NCBI GenBank assembly: GCA_963663975.2
Contig: CAXXRA010000015.1
Location: 558,001 to 622,000 of the forward strand
DNA length: 64,000 nucleotides
From: JANQRX01 sp963663975
GTDB taxonomy: Bacteria; Pseudomonadota; Alphaproteobacteria; Rhizobiales; Kaistiaceae
Reading direction: 5' to 3'
Numbering within the stretch: the stretch's first letter is position 1; each line of letters opens with the position of its first letter. The translations under genes were made by a program, and so were the position numbers. The notes beneath the pieces were generated by a model that saw nothing but the letters and a program-made list of their open reading frames with translations, was not told the DNA's origin and made no database searches. Shown here piece after piece: positions 52,348-62,305 of the stretch.

Positions 52348-53340
52348 ATGAGCGTGCTGGTCACAGGCGGCGGCGGCTACATTGGAAGCCATATGGTGTG
52401 GCGGCTGGTGGACGATGGGGAAGATGTGGTCGTCCTTGACGACTTCTCGACCGGATTTGGTTGGGCGGTGGCGCCCGAAGCGACCATCGTTCACGGCGAT
52501 TGCGGCGACACCGAGCTGCTGGGCAGGATTTTTGCCGAACACAAGCTCGACACGGTCATTCACTTCGCCGGCTCGGTCGTGGTGCCCGATTCGGTGGTCG
52601 ATCCTCTAGCCTACTACCGCAACAACACCGTCAACAGTCAGGCGCTGATGGCCGCGGCGGTCGCCAACGATATTCCCCGTTTCATTTTTTCCTCGACTGC
52701 CGCCGTGTACGGAAGTCCGCAGGAGGTGCCGGTCGGCGAGAACGCACCGTTCGATCCGCAGTCGCCCTATGGCCGCTCCAAGATGATGACCGAGATAATG
52801 CTGGCTGACGCCGGAGCGGCGTACGGGCTGGACTATGTGGCGCTGCGTTATTTCAATGTCGCCGGCGCCGATCCGAACGGTCGCGCCGGTCAGTCCACCG
52901 AAGGCGCAACCCATCTGATCAAAGTTGCCGCCGAAACCGCCTCCGGCAAGCGTGAAAAGATGAAGGTGTTCGGTACCGACTATGCCACCAGCGACGGCAC
53001 CTGTGTTCGCGACTACATCCATGTCAGCGATCTTGTCGCGGCCCATCGGGCGGCGCTGGATCATCTGCGATCCGGCAAGGGCAGCCTGGTCGCCAATTGC
53101 GGCTATGGACATGGCTACTCGGTGCTGGAAGTCGTCGAGACCGTCAAAAAGGTATCCGGCGTGGATTTCACCGTCGAAACGGCCGGCCGACGTCCCGGTG
53201 ACCCCGCCGCGGTGGTTGCCTCGCCGGCGCTGATCCGGTCGACGTTCGGCTGGGAGCCGCAATATGATGACCTTGCGACGATCGTTGCCCACGCGCTCGC
53301 CTGGGAAGAGGCGCTTGTTCGCCGCAATTTACGGGATTGA
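52348..53340 (+). CDS. galE: UDP-glucose 4-epimerase
   Basis: 330 residues from ATG 52348, with GGAG 8 nt upstream. Extended SDR: NAD motif VTGGGGYIGSHMVWRL, DDFSTG, VIHFAGSVVVPDSVVDPLAY, catalytic SSTAAVYGSP and YGRSK (YxxxK), ALRYFNVAGADP and CVRDYIHVSDL. It interconverts UDP-glucose and UDP-galactose. The start is 84 bp from the divergent galU start, so the two sugar-nucleotide genes share a regulatory region. Confidence 0.96.
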   Translation: MSVLVTGGGGYIGSHMVWRLVDDGEDVVVLDDFSTGFGWAVAPEATIVHGDCGDTELLGRIFAEHKLDTVIHFAGSVVVPDSVVDPLAYYRNNTVNSQALMAAAVANDIPRFIFSSTAAVYGSPQEVPVGENAPFDPQSPYGRSKMMTEIMLADAGAAYGLDYVALRYFNVAGADPNGRAGQSTEGATHLIKVAAETASGKREKMKVFGTDYATSDGTCVRDYIHVSDLVAAHRAALDHLRSGKGSLVANCGYGHGYSVLEVVETVKKVSGVDFTVETAGRRPGDPAAVVASPALIRSTFGWEPQYDDLATIVAHALAWEEALVRRNLRD

Positions 53341-53407
53341 GAAACGAGCGGCCGGCGGTTGACTTCACGGTGCCGGCCGCGACATTCGGGACGTGAGGAG
53401 AAGCAAC

Positions 53408-54643
53408 ATGGCCGCCACGCGGTGGGAGAGTGCGTGCGCACGACCGGTGCGCTGGGCCGTGGCGATCGCCCTGGCGGTCGGACTTGTCACGTTCTGGTCG
53501 AGTGAGGCGATGGCGGCCAGCCCGGCCGAATGGGTTAGATCGTTCTGGCCAACCGCCAAAGCGGCCGGGATATCCCGCGCAACCTACGATACCGCACTTG
53601 GCAGATTCGAGCCTGACGCGGACGTCATCAAAAAGTCGCGCAGCCAACCCGAGTTCAAGACCAAGATCTGGAACTACATGGACCGAATGGTCTCCGAGGA
53701 ACGCCTGGCCGAAGGGGGGCGGGTGCTGGCCGAGCATGACGATCTGTTCGCGCGGCTTGAATCCCGATACGGGGTCGACCGGTACCTCGTCGCGGCGATC
53801 TGGGGCATGGAAAGCCACTACGGAGCGGTTCTGAGCAATCCCCGTCTAATCAAGGGCACCATACGGTCGCTCGCCACGCTAGCCTATTCCGGCGGTCGAT
53901 TGGCGAAATTCGGTCGTCAACAATTGGTGGCAGCGTTGAAAATCGTCGAGCGCGGAGACGTGAGGGCGGCCGATATGACCGGATCCTGGGCCGGCGCCAT
54001 GGGACACACACAGTTCATCCCGACCACCTTCGAAGCGTATGGGGCGGATTTCGACGGCGACGGCCGCCGCAACATATGGACTTCGGTGCCCGATGCGCTG
54101 GCTTCTGCGGCCAACTACCTCGGCAAGGTCGGGTGGCGCACGGGCCATACCTGGGGTTACGAGGTCAGCGTGCCGTCCGGTCATTCGGGCGGCACCAGGG
54201 AGCGGACCCTGGCTTCATGGTCGAAGCACGGGATGAAACGGGTCGGCGGAAGGCCGTTTCCGCGACCAGGCGACAAAGCGACGCTTTATCGGCCGGCCGG
54301 CGCGGCCGGACCGTCGTTTCTGCTCCTCAGGAATTTCCGGGTCATCAAGCGTTACAACAACTCCAACTTCTATGCTCTGGCGGTCGGCCATCTGGCTGAC
54401 CGGCTGCGCGGGGGAGGTCCGTTCGTCAAGGATTGGCCACCGCACGAGAAGCCTCTGAACCAGGACGAACGGGAGAAGTTACAGCTGCTGCTCACCATGC
54501 TTGGGCTCTATGAAGGTGAGATCGATGGCGACATCGGCAGCGGCAGTCGTGAAGCCATACGTCAGTACCAACGCTCTGCCGGGCTGAATCCGGACGGCCA
54601 GAAATCGCGCAATTTGTTGCAGCAGCTGGAGCGGGGGCTTTAG
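53408..54643 (+). CDS. Lytic murein transglycosylase, MltB-like, with peptidoglycan-binding domain
   Basis: 411 residues from ATG 53408 (GAGGAG 8 nt upstream). Signal or anchor helix (WAVAIALAVGLVTFWSSEAMA), SLT_2 catalytic domain (residues ~40-335) with catalytic Glu in AAIWGMESHYGAVLSNPR and GSWAGAMGHTQFIPTTFEAY, then a PG_binding_1 domain (LQLLLTMLGLYEGEIDGDIG, GSREAIRQYQRSAGLNPDG). It cleaves glycan strands with 1,6-anhydro product formation in the periplasm. The DUF459 gene follows after 32 bp, a frequent alphaproteobacterial pairing. Confidence 0.94.
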   Translation: MAATRWESACARPVRWAVAIALAVGLVTFWSSEAMAASPAEWVRSFWPTAKAAGISRATYDTALGRFEPDADVIKKSRSQPEFKTKIWNYMDRMVSEERLAEGGRVLAEHDDLFARLESRYGVDRYLVAAIWGMESHYGAVLSNPRLIKGTIRSLATLAYSGGRLAKFGRQQLVAALKIVERGDVRAADMTGSWAGAMGHTQFIPTTFEAYGADFDGDGRRNIWTSVPDALASAANYLGKVGWRTGHTWGYEVSVPSGHSGGTRERTLASWSKHGMKRVGGRPFPRPGDKATLYRPAGAAGPSFLLLRNFRVIKRYNNSNFYALAVGHLADRLRGGGPFVKDWPPHEKPLNQDEREKLQLLLTMLGLYEGEIDGDIGSGSREAIRQYQRSAGLNPDGQKSRNLLQQLERGL

Positions 54644-54675
54644 GATGGGGCGCTCCGCTGGCGGATGATGGCGTG

Positions 54676-55902
54676 ATGAGACGCGGTTTACGACTGACGA
54701 GCCTTGCCTTGCTGATCGCCGCGCCGGTGGCGACGATGACTCCCGTCGTCGACCGGGCCGAGGCGCAGAGTGGCGCCCCGGTGACCGAACGACGGGGGTT
54801 CTTTGACATGTTGTTTGGCCGGCGTCCGGCGCCCGCACCCGCGGCGAAACGACAAACTCCCCCGGCCGCCCGCTCCAGCAACGGCGCCCCGGTGGCGAAA
54901 GTCATCCCCAAGGAGGAGACGGCGCGGCGCATCCTCGTGGTCGGCGATTTTGTCGGCGGGGCGGTCGCGCGCGGGCTCGAACAGACCTTCGCCGAAGAGC
55001 CCCGGGTGGCCGTGGTCAACCTTTCAAACGGCAATTCGGGGATCGTCCGCGACGACTACTATGATTGGGGTGCGCGGCTGCCGGATATCCTGAACGAGCA
55101 GAAACCGGATGTCGTGGTGATCGCGATCGGTTCCAATGACCGCCAGCAAATCAAGACCGGCGGTTCACGCTACGCTCCGTTGTCGGAGAACTGGGCGCGG
55201 GTCTATGGCGAGCGTATTGCCGGTCTCGCCGACACGATGAAGGTTTCCGGGCGGCCCTTCTTCTGGGTCGGCACAGCGCCCATGCGCTCGAGTTCGGCAT
55301 CGCGTGACATGGCCTATTTCAACGGCCTCTACAAACCACGTGTCGCCGAAGCCGGTGGCCATTTTGTCGACATCTGGAACGGCTTTGCCAATGAAGACGG
55401 GAGGTTTGTTTCCTCCGGGCCCGACGTCGACGGAAATCTTCGTGCGCTGCGCACCAAAGACGGGATCAACTTTACCCGGGCCGGGCGCCTCAAACTCGCC
55501 TTCTACGTGGAGCGCGAGATGAAGCGGCAGATCGGGTTCGGCACCGGGGCGGCCGATGTCATGCTGCTGTCGAGCCCGACCAGCAAGATCGAGATTGGCC
55601 CCGACGGCGAAATGCGGCTCGTCGGTCCGATCATATCGCTGTCAGGGCCAAGGCCCGGTGCCCGTGACGTTCTGACCGGCGAAATCAAATCCGCTGTCGT
55701 CGAGGAGGCGACGACGACGCTGATCGTTGAACCCGAGCAGGCGGAACCCGATACCGAGACGCCCCACTATCTGCTGGTCATCAAAGGGGGCAGTTTACCC
55801 AATGTGCCGGGAAGGGCTGACGACTTCACCTGGCCGCCGCTGCGGCCGACGGATGAGGCAGAGGTCGCACCCGCCGCGTTCCCGGGAACCGCAACGCAGT
55901 AG
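54676..55902 (+). CDS. DUF459 SGNH-fold periplasmic protein with altered active site
   Basis: 408 residues from ATG 54676. Signal peptide MRRGLRLTSLALLIAAPVAT with RAEAQS; a proline/alanine-rich linker to residue ~80; then an SGNH-like domain: VVGDFVGGAVARGL (block I), NGNSGIVRDDYYDW, VVVIAIGSNDRQQI (block III) and KDGINFTRAG (block V). Canonical GDS is GDF here (common in DUF459 as I recall), and the block V histidine position (DGIH) is Asn265. The usual Ser/His catalytic pair is therefore absent as written, which argues against classical esterase activity. Co-occurrence with the lytic transglycosylase suggests a cell-wall role. Confidence 0.85.
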   Translation: MRRGLRLTSLALLIAAPVATMTPVVDRAEAQSGAPVTERRGFFDMLFGRRPAPAPAAKRQTPPAARSSNGAPVAKVIPKEETARRILVVGDFVGGAVARGLEQTFAEEPRVAVVNLSNGNSGIVRDDYYDWGARLPDILNEQKPDVVVIAIGSNDRQQIKTGGSRYAPLSENWARVYGERIAGLADTMKVSGRPFFWVGTAPMRSSSASRDMAYFNGLYKPRVAEAGGHFVDIWNGFANEDGRFVSSGPDVDGNLRALRTKDGINFTRAGRLKLAFYVEREMKRQIGFGTGAADVMLLSSPTSKIEIGPDGEMRLVGPIISLSGPRPGARDVLTGEIKSAVVEEATTTLIVEPEQAEPDTETPHYLLVIKGGSLPNVPGRADDFTWPPLRPTDEAEVAPAAFPGTATQ

Positions 55903-55978
55903 GGAACGTGCAATCCGCAGCCCGTGCCGACGCAAGGCCGGCTGATGGCAAGGGCCGGGGTCGGTGGAGAGCACTCAG

Positions 55979-56134
55979 TCAAAATTCAGTCGCAGATTAA
56001 GCTCCTCGACGATGTCGGGGTGGTCGACGCAGGTGGCGGTAGTTCCAGGCCCTGAAGGCGCGGGCAAGCGCGCGAACCTGTTCGGCCCCGGTCTCATCGC
56101 GGACCTGGATGATATCGACCGCGGTGTCGGCCAT
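55979..56134 (-). pseudogene. Short remnant, possibly the N-terminus of a GNAT-like protein
   Basis: From ATG 56134 the minus strand reads MADTAVDIIQVRDETGAEQV and RALARAFRAWNYRH. After an apparent frame change it reads CVDHPDIVEELNLRLNFD to TGA at 55979. The first part looks like the start of an acetyltransferase-type protein, but the piece is only about 50 codons. It may be a deletion remnant between DUF459 and gltD, or chance. Low confidence. Confidence 0.25.
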
Positions 56135-56171
56135 CACCTTCCCCAGCGAGTGCGCCCTCGCTCGACGCCGC

Positions 56172-57590
56172 CTAGCGTGGCAGGGCGGTTTCGCCCATCA
56201 GTTGCAGATCGATCGCCCGCGCGCACTGCCGGCCCTCGCGGATCGCCCAGACCACCAGCGACTGGCCGCGGCGCATGTCGCCGCACGAAAAAACCGTGTC
56301 CAGGCTCGATCGGTAGCTTTCGGTATCGGCCAGCACGTTCCCCCGATCGTCGAGGTCGATGTCGAGATCGTTGACCATGCCGTCGCGGATCGGTCCGTCA
56401 AATCCCATGGCCAGGAGCACGAGGTCCGTCTTGAGCGCAAATTCCGTACCCGCGATCGGCTTGAATTGCCCGTCAATCCGGACGCAATGGAGAGCCGTAA
56501 CCTGGCCGTTCATGCCGCTGAACTTCTGCGTCATCACCGAAAAATCACGCTCCGCGCCTTCTTCCTGACTGGACGAGGTCCGCAACTTCAGCGGCCAGTC
56601 GGGCCAGGTCAGTTCCTTGTTCTCGGTAATCGGAGGCTTGGCCATGATCTCGAGTTGGGTGACTGAAAGCGCACCCTGACGGTTGGAGGTTCCGATGCAG
56701 TCCGAACCGGTGTCGCCACCGCCGATCACCACGACGTGCTTTCCACTGGCCAGGATCGGCAGAACATTGCCGAGCGGTTCGCCGTCGATCCGACGGTTTT
56801 GCTGGGGCAGAAACTCCATTGCCATGTGGACCCCGTCCAGTTCGCGACCGGGAATCGGCAGGCTGCGGGGCTCCTCGGCGCCGCCGGCCAGCGCCACGGC
56901 GTCATGGCGTTCGACCAGTTCTTTGACGTCAAGCTCGATCCCGACATGGGTCTTGCAGTGGAAGGTCACGCCTTCGGCCTGCATTTGCTCCACCCGCCGA
57001 TCGATGTGGTGCTTCTCCATCTTGAAGTCGGGAATACCGTAACGCAGCAGGCCGCCGGGCTTGGCGTGCTTCTCATAGACGTGAACATCGTAACCGGTGC
57101 GGGCAAGTTGCTGGGCGCAGGCCAGGCCGGCCGGGCCAGCGCCCACCACAGCCACGCTCTTGCCGGTCAGCCGGTCCGGCAGCTGCGGCTTGATCCAGCC
57201 TTCCATCCAGCCTCGATCGACGATCGCGCATTCAATGGTCTTGATGGTGACCGGCTGATCGATGATGTTCAGCGTGCATGAGGCTTCACACGGAGCGGGA
57301 CATACCCGGCCCGTGAATTCCGGAAAATTGTTGGTGGAGTGAAGGTTGCGACAGGCGCGTTGCCATTCGCCGCGATAGACCAGATCGTTCCAGTCCGGAA
57401 TCTGGTTGTTCACCGGACAGCCGGTGTGGCAGTAGGGAATGCCGCAATCCATGCAGCGCGCAGCCTGGTCGCGATTGGCTTCTTCCGAAAGCGGAATGGC
57501 GAATTCGCGGTAGTGCCGGATGCGGTCGCCGGCCGGCTGAGAGCCACGTTCGTGCCGGTCGATTTCCAAGAAGCCGGTGATCTTGCCCAT
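56172..57590 (-). CDS. gltD: Glutamate synthase (NADPH) small subunit
   Basis: 472 residues. N-terminal [4Fe-4S] domain with AARCMDCGIPYCHTGCPVNN and GRVCPAPCEASC; FAD motif VAVVGAGPAGLACAQQLART; NADPH motif VVVIGGGDTGSDCIG; C-terminal FAD segment TVFSCGDMRRGQSLVVWAI. It passes electrons from NADPH through FAD and Fe-S clusters to GltB for glutamate formation from glutamine and 2-oxoglutarate. It begins 5 bp after the gltB stop. Confidence 0.97.
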   Translation of the reverse strand: MGKITGFLEIDRHERGSQPAGDRIRHYREFAIPLSEEANRDQAARCMDCGIPYCHTGCPVNNQIPDWNDLVYRGEWQRACRNLHSTNNFPEFTGRVCPAPCEASCTLNIIDQPVTIKTIECAIVDRGWMEGWIKPQLPDRLTGKSVAVVGAGPAGLACAQQLARTGYDVHVYEKHAKPGGLLRYGIPDFKMEKHHIDRRVEQMQAEGVTFHCKTHVGIELDVKELVERHDAVALAGGAEEPRSLPIPGRELDGVHMAMEFLPQQNRRIDGEPLGNVLPILASGKHVVVIGGGDTGSDCIGTSNRQGALSVTQLEIMAKPPITENKELTWPDWPLKLRTSSSQEEGAERDFSVMTQKFSGMNGQVTALHCVRIDGQFKPIAGTEFALKTDLVLLAMGFDGPIRDGMVNDLDIDLDDRGNVLADTESYRSSLDTVFSCGDMRRGQSLVVWAIREGRQCARAIDLQLMGETALPR

Positions 57591-57595
57591 ATCGG

Positions 57596-60500
57596 TTATT
57601 CGCCCGCCAGCGCGAGCTGAGCGCCCGCTTCCTTCTGGGCCTTCAGTTCCGACAGCGCCCGGCGGTACTCGACGGGCATGACCTTGACGAACCTGGACAC
57701 CGCTTGCTGCCAGTTTTCCAAAATCGCGGCCGCTCTGGTGGATCCGGTGAAGCGATGGTGCCGGGCGATCAGCGTGTACAGCCGTTCGGCGTCGTGGGTC
57801 GAAAGATCGCTCATCACCTCGATCAGCCCATGGGATTCAAGGTCGGCGCGTTGATGCATCACCCGGATGTTCAGATCCTCTTCTTCCGGAACAGGCTCAA
57901 GGTCGACCATGGACAGATTGCAGCGCGCGGCAAACGTGCCGTCCTCGTCGAGAACATAGGCAACGCCGCCCGACATCCCGGCGGCAAAGTTGCGGCCGGT
58001 CGCTCCGAGCACCACCACCGCTCCGCCGGTCATGTACTCGCAGCAATGGTCGCCGGCGCCCTCAACCACCGCGACTGCGCCGGAATTGCGAACCGCAAAC
58101 CGCTCCCCGGCGACGCCGCGGAAGTAGCATTCGCCCGAAACCGCACCGTAAAGAACGGTGTTGCCGACGATGATCGATTCTTCCGGCACGATACCGGACT
58201 CCTCCGGCGGACGGATGATCAGGCGGCCGCCGGCCAGGCCCTTGCCGACATAGTCATTGGCTTCACCGACCAGGTCCATCGTCACTCCGGCCGCGACCCA
58301 GGCGCCGAAACTCTGCCCCCCGGTTCCGGTCAGCCGGATGACGATGGTGTCGTCGGGCAGGCCGGCATGGCCGTAGCGCTTGGCGATGCGGCCGGACAGC
58401 ATCGCGCCGGCGGTACGGTCGGTGTTGCGAATGGTTTCTTCGATCGTAACCTGCGTGCCGTCCTCGACCGCGGAAGCGGCCTTCTCGATCAGCCGCCGAT
58501 CGAGAATGTCGTGAATGGGATGATCCTGTTTCTGGCAATGAAAGATCGCCACGTCGGCCGGTACGTCCGGCTTGTGGAACAGGCGGCTGAAATCGAGCCC
58601 TTTCGCCTTCCAGTGATCGACCACCTTGGCGGTGTCGAGCATCTGCGACTGGCCGATCATGTCGCTGAATTTGCGGAAGCCCAGCTCGGCCATCATCTCC
58701 CGCACCTCCTCGGCGACGAAGAAGAGATAGTTGATGACGTGCTCCGGCTTGCCGGTGAATCGCTTTCTGAGGACCGGGTCCTGGGTGGCGATGCCAACCG
58801 GGCACGTGTTGAGATGGCATTTGCGCATCATGATGCAGCCCGCCGTGATCAGCGGCGCGGTGGACATCCCGAACTCGTCGGCACCGAGCAGAGCGCCGAC
58901 AATGATGTCGCGACCGGTTCTGATGCCGCCGTCAACCTGGACGGCGATGCGCCCACGAAGGTTGTTCTCGACCAGGGTCTGATGGGTTTCGGCCAGACCG
59001 ATTTCCCACGGACTGCCGGCGTGCTTGATCGAGGTCAGCGGCGAGGCGCCGGTGCCGCCCTCATAGCCCGAAATCGTGACATGATCGGCGCGCGCCTTGG
59101 ATACCCCGGCGGCGACCGTGCCGACGCCGACTTCCGACACCAGCTTGACCGACACGTCGCCTTCGGGATTGACGTTTTTCAGGTCGTAGATGAGCTGCGC
59201 CAGATCCTCGATGGAATAGATGTCGTGGTGCGGCGGCGGCGAGATCAGGCCCACGCCCGGCGTCGAATGCCGGACTTTTGCGATCACCGCGTCGACCTTG
59301 TGGCCGGGCAGCTGGCCGCCTTCGCCGGGCTTGGCGCCCTGGGCCATCTTGATCTGCATCATATCGGAATTGACGAGATACTCGGTGGTCACGCCGAAGC
59401 GGCCCGAGGCAACCTGTTTGATCGACGAACGCATCGAATCGCCGTTCGGCATCGGCGTGAACCGGTCGACTTCTTCGCCGCCCTCGCCGGTGTTCGACTT
59501 TCCACCGATCCGGTTCATGGCGATGGCAAGCGTGGTGTGGGCCTCGCGGCTGATGGAGCCGAACGACATGGCGCCGGTCGCGAACCGCTTGGCGATCTCG
59601 GCTGCCGGCTCGACCTCATCCACTGCGATCGGCTGGCGTCCGTCTTCATCGGCCGATTTCAGACGGAACAGCGAGCGGATGGTGTAATAGCGATCCTCCT
59701 TTTCGTTCACCAGACGGGCGAACTCGCGATAGTCATCCTGTGCATTGCCGCGGGCGGCATGCTGGAGGCGCGATACGGTCTCGGGTCGCCATACATGCGG
59801 TTCCCCGCGCAGCCGCAGCTGGTAGTCGCCGCCGACCGCAAGGGAGTCCTGCAGAACCGGAGAGGATCCGAACGCATCACGATGGCGGCGGGCCGTCTCC
59901 GCGGCCACCTGCGCAATTCCGAGACCTTCGATGGTCGTCGCCGTGCCGGTGAAATACCGATCGACGAAGTCCGTCGTCAGACCGACGGCGTCAAAAATCT
60001 GCGCGCCGCAATAGGACTGGTAGGTGGAGATGCCCATCTTGGACATCACCTTCAGGATGCCCTTGTTGACGGCCTTGACGTAGCGGGTGACCACCTGGGC
60101 CTCGCTCAACTCCTCCGGCAAATCGGCCTTCATCGCCGACAGCGTCTCAAAGGCGAGATAGGGATTGATGGCTTCGGCGCCGTATCCGGCCAGGACGCAG
60201 AAGTGATGCACCTCCCGCGCTTCGCCGGTCTCCACGACCAGCCCGACCGAGGTCCTGAGACCGCACCGGATCAGATGATGGTGTACGCCCGCGGTCGCCA
60301 GCAGCGCCGGGATCGGAATCCGATCCGGGCCGACGGAACGGTCCGACAGAACGATGATGTTGCAGCCGCCACGAACCGATTGTTCGGCGTCGGTGCACAT
60401 TCGCTCCAGCGCCCCGGCCATGCCGGAAGCTCCCAGATCCGTGGCGTAGGTTATGTCGAGCGTCACCGACCGGAACTGGTTGTCGGCGAGTTTTCCGATT

Positions 60501-62305
60501 GCCCGGATCTTCTCCAGATCAGCGTTTGCAAGGATCGGCTGCCTGACCTCCAGGCGCTTGCGCTCGCCAAGACCGCGGAAGTCGAAAAGGTTGGGCCGAG
60601 GGCCGATAAACGACACCAGGGACATCACCAGTTCCTCGCGGATCGGGTCGATCGGCGGGTTGGTGACCTGAGCGAAATTCTGTTTGAAATAGGTGTAGAG
60701 CAGTCGTGGCCCATCCGACAGCGTTGACACGGGAACGTCGTTGCCCATCGAGCCGACCGGCTCCTGACCGGTCACGGCCATCGGGGTCATGAGGATCCTG
60801 AGGTCTTCCTGGGTGTAGCCGAACGCCTGCTGACGGTCGAGCAGCGCAACATCCTTGCGCCCATCGGTCGGCGGTACCGGCGGCAGGTCTTCCAGGACGA
60901 TCTGCGTCCGCGCCAGCCATGACGCGTAAGGGTTGGCGCGAGACAACGACGCCTTGATTTCATCGTCGGAGATAATGCGCTCGTCCTGGAGATCGATCAG
61001 CAGCATCTTGCCCGGCTGCAGGCGCCATTTCTCGACGATGCGGCTTTCGTCGACCGGCAGCACCCCGGCCTCCGAAGCCATGATCACCTCGTCATCGGCG
61101 GTGACCATGTAGCGTGCCGGGCGCAGTCCGTTGCGGTCAAGCGTGGCGCCGATCTGCAGCCCATCGGTGAAGGCCACCGCGGCCGGACCGTCCCACGGCT
61201 CCATGACCGAGGCGTAGTGCTCGTAGAAGGCGCGCCGATCCTCGTCCATCAGCGGATTTCCCGCCCAGGCTTCGGGAATCAGCATCATCGAGGCGTGAGC
61301 AAGCGAGTATCCGCCGCGCAGCAGGAACTCCAGCGCGTTGTCGAAACAGGCGGTGTCGGACTGCCCTTCGTAGGAGATCGGCCACAGCTTCGAGATATCG
61401 TCGCCAAGCAGTTCGGACGAAACGCTGGCCTGGCGGGCGGCCATCCAGTTGACGTTGCCGCGGACGGTGTTGATCTCCCCGTTATGGCAAATCATCCGAT
61501 AGGGGTGAGCCAGGCGCCACGACGGGAAGGTGTTGGTTGAGAAGCGCTGGTGGACGAGCGCCAGGGCCGATTCGAACAGCGGGTGCTGCAGGTCGCGATA
61601 ATAGGCGCCGAGCTGATAGGCCAGAAACATGCCCTTGTAGACGACCGTACGGCACGACAACGACACGATATAGAAATCGTCCGACAGGCCGCCGGCCGCC
61701 TCATAAACGCGTGCGGAAATTTGCTTGCGGATCACATACAGCTTGCGCTCGAATGCATCTTCATCGGCAAAGTCGTCGCCGCGCCCGATAAACACCTGGC
61801 GATGGACAGGTTCGGTGGCCGCGACCTCGGGCGACTTGGAGAGGCACGAATCGTCGACCGGCACGTCGCGCCAGCCGAGCAGTGTCGCGCCCTCGGCGGC
61901 GACAACCTCGGCGGTTGCGGCTTCGATCGTGGCGCGCTCGCCGGGATCCTTCGGCATAAACATGAAACCGACAGCGTAGTGCCCGGCCTCGGGCAGCAAA
62001 AAACCCAGCTTTTCGGCTTCCGCGACGAAGAAGCGGTGGGGAATCTGGACCAGCATCCCGGCGCCGTCGCCCATCAGCGGATCGGCCCCGACGGCCCCGC
62101 GATGGGTGAGATTTTCGACGATTCGCAGTCCGTCCTGAATGATCCGGTGAGATTTCCGATTGTGAAGATTGACGATGAAGCCAACCCCGCAGGCATCGCG
62201 TACGTGCGCCGGATCAAACAGTCCACGCCGGGCGGGAAACCGAACGGCCGGGTCGGAATCCTTGCGCATTCCGGCACTTTCACGTCTGTCGTCGGTCCAC
62301 GCCAT
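57596..62305 (-). CDS. gltB: Glutamate synthase large subunit
   Basis: 1569 residues from ATG 62305 (MAWTDDRRES; GAGG 6 nt upstream); in-frame ATGs at 62308 and 62332 are alternatives. Class II glutaminase domain with the N-terminal nucleophile Cys39 in RDACGVGFIVNL, implying removal of a 38-residue propeptide; HQRFSTNTFPSWRLAHPYRM; FMN-binding synthase domain (GGKSNTGEGGEEVDRFTP, GLISPPPHHDIYSIEDLAQL); [3Fe-4S] cysteines in CIMMRKCHLNTCPVGIATQ; C-terminal GXGXG helix (VAVVEGAGDHCCEYMTGG). Partner of GltD in ammonia assimilation. Full length, no lesions. Confidence 0.97.
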   Translation of the reverse strand: MAWTDDRRESAGMRKDSDPAVRFPARRGLFDPAHVRDACGVGFIVNLHNRKSHRIIQDGLRIVENLTHRGAVGADPLMGDGAGMLVQIPHRFFVAEAEKLGFLLPEAGHYAVGFMFMPKDPGERATIEAATAEVVAAEGATLLGWRDVPVDDSCLSKSPEVAATEPVHRQVFIGRGDDFADEDAFERKLYVIRKQISARVYEAAGGLSDDFYIVSLSCRTVVYKGMFLAYQLGAYYRDLQHPLFESALALVHQRFSTNTFPSWRLAHPYRMICHNGEINTVRGNVNWMAARQASVSSELLGDDISKLWPISYEGQSDTACFDNALEFLLRGGYSLAHASMMLIPEAWAGNPLMDEDRRAFYEHYASVMEPWDGPAAVAFTDGLQIGATLDRNGLRPARYMVTADDEVIMASEAGVLPVDESRIVEKWRLQPGKMLLIDLQDERIISDDEIKASLSRANPYASWLARTQIVLEDLPPVPPTDGRKDVALLDRQQAFGYTQEDLRILMTPMAVTGQEPVGSMGNDVPVSTLSDGPRLLYTYFKQNFAQVTNPPIDPIREELVMSLVSFIGPRPNLFDFRGLGERKRLEVRQPILANADLEKIRAIGKLADNQFRSVTLDITYATDLGASGMAGALERMCTDAEQSVRGGCNIIVLSDRSVGPDRIPIPALLATAGVHHHLIRCGLRTSVGLVVETGEAREVHHFCVLAGYGAEAINPYLAFETLSAMKADLPEELSEAQVVTRYVKAVNKGILKVMSKMGISTYQSYCGAQIFDAVGLTTDFVDRYFTGTATTIEGLGIAQVAAETARRHRDAFGSSPVLQDSLAVGGDYQLRLRGEPHVWRPETVSRLQHAARGNAQDDYREFARLVNEKEDRYYTIRSLFRLKSADEDGRQPIAVDEVEPAAEIAKRFATGAMSFGSISREAHTTLAIAMNRIGGKSNTGEGGEEVDRFTPMPNGDSMRSSIKQVASGRFGVTTEYLVNSDMMQIKMAQGAKPGEGGQLPGHKVDAVIAKVRHSTPGVGLISPPPHHDIYSIEDLAQLIYDLKNVNPEGDVSVKLVSEVGVGTVAAGVSKARADHVTISGYEGGTGASPLTSIKHAGSPWEIGLAETHQTLVENNLRGRIAVQVDGGIRTGRDIIVGALLGADEFGMSTAPLITAGCIMMRKCHLNTCPVGIATQDPVLRKRFTGKPEHVINYLFFVAEEVREMMAELGFRKFSDMIGQSQMLDTAKVVDHWKAKGLDFSRLFHKPDVPADVAIFHCQKQDHPIHDILDRRLIEKAASAVEDGTQVTIEETIRNTDRTAGAMLSGRIAKRYGHAGLPDDTIVIRLTGTGGQSFGAWVAAGVTMDLVGEANDYVGKGLAGGRLIIRPPEESGIVPEESIIVGNTVLYGAVSGECYFRGVAGERFAVRNSGAVAVVEGAGDHCCEYMTGGAVVVLGATGRNFAAGMSGGVAYVLDEDGTFAARCNLSMVDLEPVPEEEDLNIRVMHQRADLESHGLIEVMSDLSTHDAERLYTLIARHHRFTGSTRAAAILENWQQAVSRFVKVMPVEYRRALSELKAQKEAGAQLALAGE

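Noticed and set aside
57704..60727. 1007-codon plus-strand frame opposite gltB
   Set aside because: Antisense shadow of a clearly conserved minus-strand gene; rich in Arg/His/Asp/Gly as expected from the complementary frame of GC-rich coding DNA.
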